NCBI RefSeq assembly: GCF_014206975.1
Contig: NZ_JACHOU010000011.1
Coordinates: forward strand, 98,775-162,774
Direction: 5' to 3'
From: Aminobacter aganoensis
GTDB taxonomy: Bacteria > Pseudomonadota > Alphaproteobacteria > Rhizobiales > Rhizobiaceae
Length of the DNA stretch: 64,000 bases
This document shows, piece after piece, positions 60,078-64,000 of the stretch (position 1 is its first letter; each line of letters starts with the position of its first letter). The notes beneath the pieces were generated by a model. That model worked only from the letters and a program-made list of their open reading frames with translations. It was not told the DNA's origin and ran no database searches. Position numbers and translations under genes: made by a program.

Positions 60078-60236
60078 ACCCCCACCCCTGACCCCTCCCC
60101 ACAAGGGGGAGGGAGACTAGATTGGCGCCCTCCGACACAGGGTCGTCGGGTCGGCACCGGGTGGTGGAGTGAGGTTTGGGCGAGACGCGCCTCGCGATTC
60201 CCCTCCCCCTTGTGGGGAGGGGTTAGGGGTGGGGGT
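60078..60236. repeat. GC-rich element with 36-bp inverted ends
   Basis: The left end 60078-60113 and the right end 60201-60236 are inverted copies over 36 bp with one mismatch, and each holds a CCTCCCC...GGGGAGG core. The 87-bp interior has no gene. It is shaped like a small non-autonomous element and occupies most of the 313-bp gap between the MoxR and GNAT genes. Confidence 0.75.
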
Positions 60237-60367
60237 ACTCGCCGGAGCACAACCTTGCCGGCTCGCGCCACCCCCGGCCAATCCATTCCCACCCTGTGGA
60301 CCGTTGGCCCCGCAGTTCCACTCAGGCAGTTTGCCGCGCATCCAGTTCATCCACGGAAGGCCATGCC

Positions 60368-60814
60368 ATGACCGACATCACCATCCGCCCGCTTCAGCTA
60401 GCCGACCATGCCGAATGGCGCCGGCTGTGGACGGCCTATCTCGATTTCTACAACACCGTGCTGCCCGAGAGCATCTACGAGCTGGCCTGGAAACGCCTGT
60501 TCACCGACGGCGAGTTCGAGCCCAAGGGGCTGATTGCCCTCGTCGACGGCAAGGCGGTCGGGCTGACGCATTACCTCTACCACCGCTCCGGCTGGTCCGA
60601 GGCCAACAATTGCTACCTGCAGGATTTGTTCGCCGACCCGGCAGCGCGCGGCAAGGGCGTGGGTGCGGCCCTGATCGAAGCGGTGAAGCAGGAAGCCGGC
60701 AAGCTCGGCGTCACCAATGTCTACTGGATGACCCACGAGACCAATGCCACGGCGCGCAAGCTCTACGACCGCGTCGCCCGCCGGACGGGCTTCATCGAAT
60801 ACGACCTGCTCTAA
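60368..60814 (+). CDS. GNAT family N-acetyltransferase
   Basis: The 148-residue protein has the GNAT core, with YLQDLFADPAARGKGVGAAL near residue 86 for acetyl-CoA and WMTHETNATARKLYDRVA near 120, and it ends GFIEYDLL. The ATG at 60368 follows GGAAGG. The acceptor is unknown. It lies between the MoxR gene and a GH25 gene. Confidence 0.88.
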   Translation: MTDITIRPLQLADHAEWRRLWTAYLDFYNTVLPESIYELAWKRLFTDGEFEPKGLIALVDGKAVGLTHYLYHRSGWSEANNCYLQDLFADPAARGKGVGAALIEAVKQEAGKLGVTNVYWMTHETNATARKLYDRVARRTGFIEYDLL

Positions 60815-60841
60815 GCGGTCGGACGCCGGGGCGCGGGCCGG

Positions 60842-61927
60842 TCAGCCCGCCGACCTTGCCACCCATTGATGCCACTGGGCCTCGGTGCCACGGAACACGT
60901 TGAGGTCGATCTTGCCGTCGACGCCGTGCGACAGGCCCGAGCCCGAATACTGCCAGAACACCCACTTGCGGCCGGGATAGACCTTGGACGGCGGCTCGGC
61001 CACGGCGCGCAGCCAGAACGGGTAGTCCAGGAACTCGCCCCTGAGATTGTCGCGGTAGAAATCGGGCGCGGTGTAGATGATCGGACGCTGGCCGTAGTGG
61101 CGCTCCAGCTTGTCCATGAAGACCTGCATCTTCTCGATCGTCTTTGCACGCGACAGCCGGCGCTTGCAGCTCGATTCGCCATTGTACTCGACGTCGATGA
61201 CCGGCGGCAGCGCCCCGGCAACCTTGGGCACGTTGCGGATGAACCAGTCGGCCTGCTCGCCGGCGGTGCGGCACCAGTAGAAGAAATGGTAGGCGCCGCG
61301 CCTCAGGCCGGCGGCCTCGGCGGCGCGCCAGTTCTTCCTGAACATCGGATCGAGATGGTCGCCGCCGTCGGTTGCCTTGATGTAGGCGAAGTTGGCGCCC
61401 TGCGTGCGCAGCTTCGGCCAGTCGATCTCGCCCTGCCAGCGCGAGACGTCGACGCCGTGGACGGCAAAATTCCTGGGCGAGGCCGCCTTGCCGAAATTGA
61501 TCGGCTTGGCGTCGCGGAAGCGGCGGCCATAGATCTGGCCGGGCGCGAAGGGCGTGGCCTTCATCGGGTTGGACGGGGCGATCAGCGCGATCGGCTTGGT
61601 GTCGGGTGTCGGGACGCTGTCGAGTTCGATCCGCGGTGCTGCCATCGCCACCTGCACCGGCTCTTCGGTCACCATCTGCGCCGGCATGGGCGGCGCCACC
61701 AGGATGCCGGCCTGCGGGATCGGGGCCGACATGGCCTGCTGGACCGGCACGGAAGGCGCGGCCGCGGCGATGTCCGCCTGTGGTACCGGGCTCGCCGGGC
61801 GAGCGACCGAAGCGGTCGTCTCCTTTGACGGGCCAGACGACATGATGTCGCTGAGCCCCATGCTCGAGGTGCAGCCGGCAAGGGCCAGGCTGGCGAGAAC
61901 GATCGCTGACGCCGCTGAGAAACGCAT
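60842..61927 (-). CDS. GH25 family lysozyme-like lipoprotein
   Basis: The 361-residue product has a lipoprotein signal with the lipobox LALAGC near residue 19. A long Pro/Ala/Val linker runs to about residue 145, followed by a GH25 domain (HGVDVSRWQGEIDWPKLRTQ). The catalytic pair lies in the DxE of LPPVIDVEYNG. WVFWQYSGSGLSHGVDGKID closes the domain. GH25 enzymes cut peptidoglycan glycans. It would be anchored in the envelope. Confidence 0.9.
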   Translation of the reverse strand: MRFSAASAIVLASLALAGCTSSMGLSDIMSSGPSKETTASVARPASPVPQADIAAAAPSVPVQQAMSAPIPQAGILVAPPMPAQMVTEEPVQVAMAAPRIELDSVPTPDTKPIALIAPSNPMKATPFAPGQIYGRRFRDAKPINFGKAASPRNFAVHGVDVSRWQGEIDWPKLRTQGANFAYIKATDGGDHLDPMFRKNWRAAEAAGLRRGAYHFFYWCRTAGEQADWFIRNVPKVAGALPPVIDVEYNGESSCKRRLSRAKTIEKMQVFMDKLERHYGQRPIIYTAPDFYRDNLRGEFLDYPFWLRAVAEPPSKVYPGRKWVFWQYSGSGLSHGVDGKIDLNVFRGTEAQWHQWVARSAG

Positions 61928-62153
61928 AGGTACCCGTACGCAAGAACAACTCGGATCGGAGGCAGACTCGCCCCCGCTTCCCCACTGGTTTCAATTGCTA
62001 ACGGGAAATTACCAAAAAAGACTGAATCAGATTTTTACTTTAATTAGATTCTGGGTGTTGCAACCTTGCCGAAACTCGAACCTTGGCTCGCGCCACTTGG
62101 ACGCGGCCTTGATGGGCTTGCCTGCCGGCTCGCGCGGAAGCAAAGTGCCCGCC

Positions 62154-63344
62154 ATGTTCATACCCTTCTTCCTCGAACTCAAGGCGGCCAAGGTTCCGGT
62201 GTCGCTGCGGGAGTATCTGGCGCTGCTCGAGGCGCTCGACGCCGACCTCGTCAGCTATGACGTCGAGGGTTTTTATTACCTGGCTCGCGCGGCTCTGGTG
62301 AAGGACGAGCGCCACATCGACCGCTTCGACCGGGTTTTTTCGCACTACTTCAAGGGCGTCGAGGCGATCTCGGGCGAGGGCGGCGTCGATGTCGCCGACA
62401 TTCCCGAGGAATGGCTGCGCCGGCTGGCCGAAAAGACGCTGAGCGACGAGGAGAAGAAGCTGGTCGAGGCGCTCGGCGGCTTCGAGAAGCTGATGGAGAC
62501 GCTGAAGCAGCGGCTGGAAGAGCAGAAGGGTCGTCACCAGGGCGGGTCCAAGTGGATCGGCACCGCCGGCACGTCGCCCTTCGGCGCCTATGGCTACAAT
62601 CCCGAGGGCGTGCGCATCGGCCAGGAAACGAGCCGCCATCGCCGCGCGGTGAAGGTGTGGGACAAGCGCGAATTCAGGAATTTCGACGATTCCGTCGAGC
62701 TCGGCACGCGCAACATCAAGGTGGCGCTCAAGCGCCTGCGCCGCTGGGTGCGCGAGGGCGCCGAGGAAGAGCTCGACCTGCCGGGCACCATTCACGCCAC
62801 CGCCGACCACGGCTATCTCGACGTCAAGACCCGGCCCGAGCGGCGCAACGCCGTCAAGCTGCTGATGTTCTTCGACGTCGGCGGATCGATGGACGACCAC
62901 ATCAAGGTGGTCGAGGAGCTGTTTTCGGCAGCCAGGGTCGAATTCCGCCAGCTCGAATATTTCTACTTCCACAACTGCCTCTACGAAGGCGTGTGGAAGG
63001 ACAACCGTCGCCGCCATGCCGAGGTTTTGCCGACGCTCGACGTGCTTCACAAATACGGCCACGACTACAAGGTCATCTTCGTCGGCGACGCCTCGATGAG
63101 CCCCTACGAGATCGCCTATGCCGGCGGCTCGGTCGAGCACTGGAACCCCGAGCCGGGCGCGGTGTGGCTGCGCCGCGTGCTCGACCAGTGGCCCAACGCC
63201 GTCTGGATCAACCCGACGCAGGAAAAGCACTGGGGCTACACCAGTTCGATCAAGATGATCTCGGAGATCTTTGCCAGCCGCATGTACCCGCTGACGCTGG
63301 CCGGGCTCGAGGCGGCAACCAGGCAGCTGTCGCGGAAGCATTGA
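62154..63344 (+). CDS. von Willebrand factor A (CoxE-like) protein
   Basis: The 396-residue protein is the usual partner of MoxR ATPases. It begins MFIPFFLELKAAKVPVSLRE. The vWA domain from about residue 235 has the metal site FFDVGGSMDDH, where the third MIDAS position is G rather than S. Later parts read VIFVGDASMSPYEI and ATRQLSRKH at the end. No signal or transmembrane helix is present. The ATG at 62154 is the best start. The ribosome site is poor. Confidence 0.87.
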   Translation: MFIPFFLELKAAKVPVSLREYLALLEALDADLVSYDVEGFYYLARAALVKDERHIDRFDRVFSHYFKGVEAISGEGGVDVADIPEEWLRRLAEKTLSDEEKKLVEALGGFEKLMETLKQRLEEQKGRHQGGSKWIGTAGTSPFGAYGYNPEGVRIGQETSRHRRAVKVWDKREFRNFDDSVELGTRNIKVALKRLRRWVREGAEEELDLPGTIHATADHGYLDVKTRPERRNAVKLLMFFDVGGSMDDHIKVVEELFSAARVEFRQLEYFYFHNCLYEGVWKDNRRRHAEVLPTLDVLHKYGHDYKVIFVGDASMSPYEIAYAGGSVEHWNPEPGAVWLRRVLDQWPNAVWINPTQEKHWGYTSSIKMISEIFASRMYPLTLAGLEAATRQLSRKH

Positions 63345-63443
63345 GTGCCGTTCACCGCGAAGTGATGCCCTGTCAGGCAGCACCTTCCGTAACTATCTAT
63401 GCGAAGACCACGAACAACAAGAACAAGTCCGGGAGACCCCTGA

Positions 63444-63848
63444 ATGGACGCCAAGACCTACCCCGTCACCCGCACCGACGCCGAGTGGCGCGCGATGTTG
63501 ACGCCCGAGCAATACCAGGTGATGCGCCACCACGGCACCGAGCGGCCGGGCAGCTGCGCCCTTCTGCATGAGAAACGCGCCGGTACATTCACCTGCGCCG
63601 GCTGCGATCAGCCCTTGTTCGAATCCAAGCTCAAGTTCGAGAGCGGCACCGGCTGGCCGAGCTTCAACGATCCGGTCGAGGGTTCGGTCGAAAACACCGT
63701 CGACCGCAGCTACGGCATGACGCGCACCGAGGTACATTGCGCCAATTGCGGCAGCCATCTCGGCCACGTCTTTCCCGACGGTCCGCCGCCGACCGGCTTG
63801 CGCTACTGCATCAATGGCGTGGCGCTGAACTTCGAGCCGTCGGCCTGA
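63444..63848 (+). CDS. msrB: Peptide-methionine (R)-S-oxide reductase
   Basis: MsrB repairs methionine-R-sulfoxide in proteins. The 134-residue protein has zinc-binding CxxC pairs ([11 protein letters not shown] and [14 protein letters not shown]) and the motif [13 protein letters not shown]. The catalytic cysteine lies in [12 protein letters not shown]. The ATG at 63444 follows GGGAG. All expected residues are present. Confidence 0.96.
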   Translation: MDAKTYPVTRTDAEWRAMLTPEQYQVMRHHGTERPGSCALLHEKRAGTFTCAGCDQPLFESKLKFESGTGWPSFNDPVEGSVENTVDRSYGMTRTEVHCANCGSHLGHVFPDGPPPTGLRYCINGVALNFEPSA

Positions 63849-63877
63849 TCGCTCTCGCATCGGCCCGAAAATGGCAG

Positions 63878-63901
63878 CTGCGCGTCCAGAGGGACGCGCA
63901 G
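63878..63901. repeat. REP-like hairpin after msrB
   Basis: CTGCGCGTCC (63878-63887) pairs perfectly with GGACGCGCAG (63892-63901) around AGAG. It lies 30 bases after the msrB stop and may terminate it. The downstream TAGAGCG recalls the other two hairpins of this kind. Confidence 0.65.
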
Positions 63902-63904
63902 GGC

Positions 63905-64000
63905 ACTAGAGCGTTTCCTATCTTGAGCGAATCGTAGGATTCCCAAAGAAGGTGGTTTGTGATTCAAGATGCTGGCTGGGTGGAGGCCAGCATCTGATGA
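63905..64000 (+). mobile_element. Possible left edge of an insertion sequence (incomplete)
   Basis: This stretch has no gene but shows a GATGCTGGC/GCCAGCATC hairpin (63968-63994) and ends in ATGA, where an IS630-type transposase could begin. It looks like the leader of such elements in rhizobia. The remainder is outside the window, so this is tentative. Confidence 0.25.

Overview
The window is GC-rich chromosomal DNA from an alphaproteobacterium of the order Hyphomicrobiales, most likely close to Mesorhizobium, Aminobacter or another Phyllobacteriaceae member. This rests on gene order (serC-serA, glmM, ftsH, tilS, cpoB, pal, tolB, tolA, tolR, tolQ, ybgC, then ruvB-ruvA-ruvC and an RcdA-like gene), on Omp25/31-type porin-like proteins and on the style of intergenic GC-rich palindromes. 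Genus is an inference. No rRNA, tRNA or CRISPR array was seen.

Region 1 (1-6900) holds the end of an EamA transporter, the serine pathway genes serC-serA behind a structured leader, two outer-membrane beta-barrel genes each with its own terminator, and glmM. A low-GC gene with a HEPN-like Rx4H motif (7111-7887) sits between glmM and ftsH. Region 2 (8067-17881) is the envelope cluster: ftsH, tilS, cpoB, pal, tolB, tolA, tolR, tolQ and ybgC, all on the minus strand. Region 3 (17936-20969) runs the other way and separates ybgC from the ruv genes. It contains a secreted GH5 glycosidase and a translationally coupled two-gene unit that looks like a polymorphic nuclease toxin with an unknown partner, probably immunity. 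Region 4 (21048-25483) is ruvC-ruvA-ruvB with a GNAT gene. A VapBC pair and an extra lone AbrB-type antitoxin lie inside the ruv cluster, and an RcdA-like gene follows.

Region 5 (25669-38987) has a candidate small RNA with a strong terminator, several small membrane proteins, an acyl-CoA ligase, a TauE/SafE permease, a divergent ThiE-like protein, a Sel1 protein, efp, an inositol-monophosphatase gene, a hemolysin III family protein, a MotA-like plus OmpA/MotB-like pair and an M32 carboxypeptidase. Region 6 (39218-47944) has a flavoprotein, a nitroreductase, a second VapBC pair with a palindromic operator, an ABC exporter, rpmE, a lower-GC patch with an alpha/beta hydrolase beside a broken small gene, and a TetR/NmrA/DUF1772 unit with a palindromic operator.

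Region 7 (47979-58798) has ddl, a SelT/W-like protein, a YebC-family regulator, an exported metallo-hydrolase, a MASE1-GGDEF diguanylate cyclase, a GST with a divergent HxlR regulator, an ArsR/AHSA1/VOC unit, a lone DnaB-like ATPase, a TerC protein, a YmdB-like phosphoesterase and 5-formyltetrahydrofolate cyclo-ligase, followed upstream by a probable 6S RNA. Region 8 (59215-64000) has a MoxR ATPase and its usual vWA partner, separated by a GNAT gene and a GH25 lipoprotein, then msrB. The last 100 bases may be the left edge of an insertion sequence.

Most of the window is housekeeping. The parts most worth attention are the toxin-like pair at 19258-20969, the HEPN-like gene, the small RNA at about 25.7 kb, the duplicated antitoxin inside the ruv cluster and the stator-like pair at 34241-36292.
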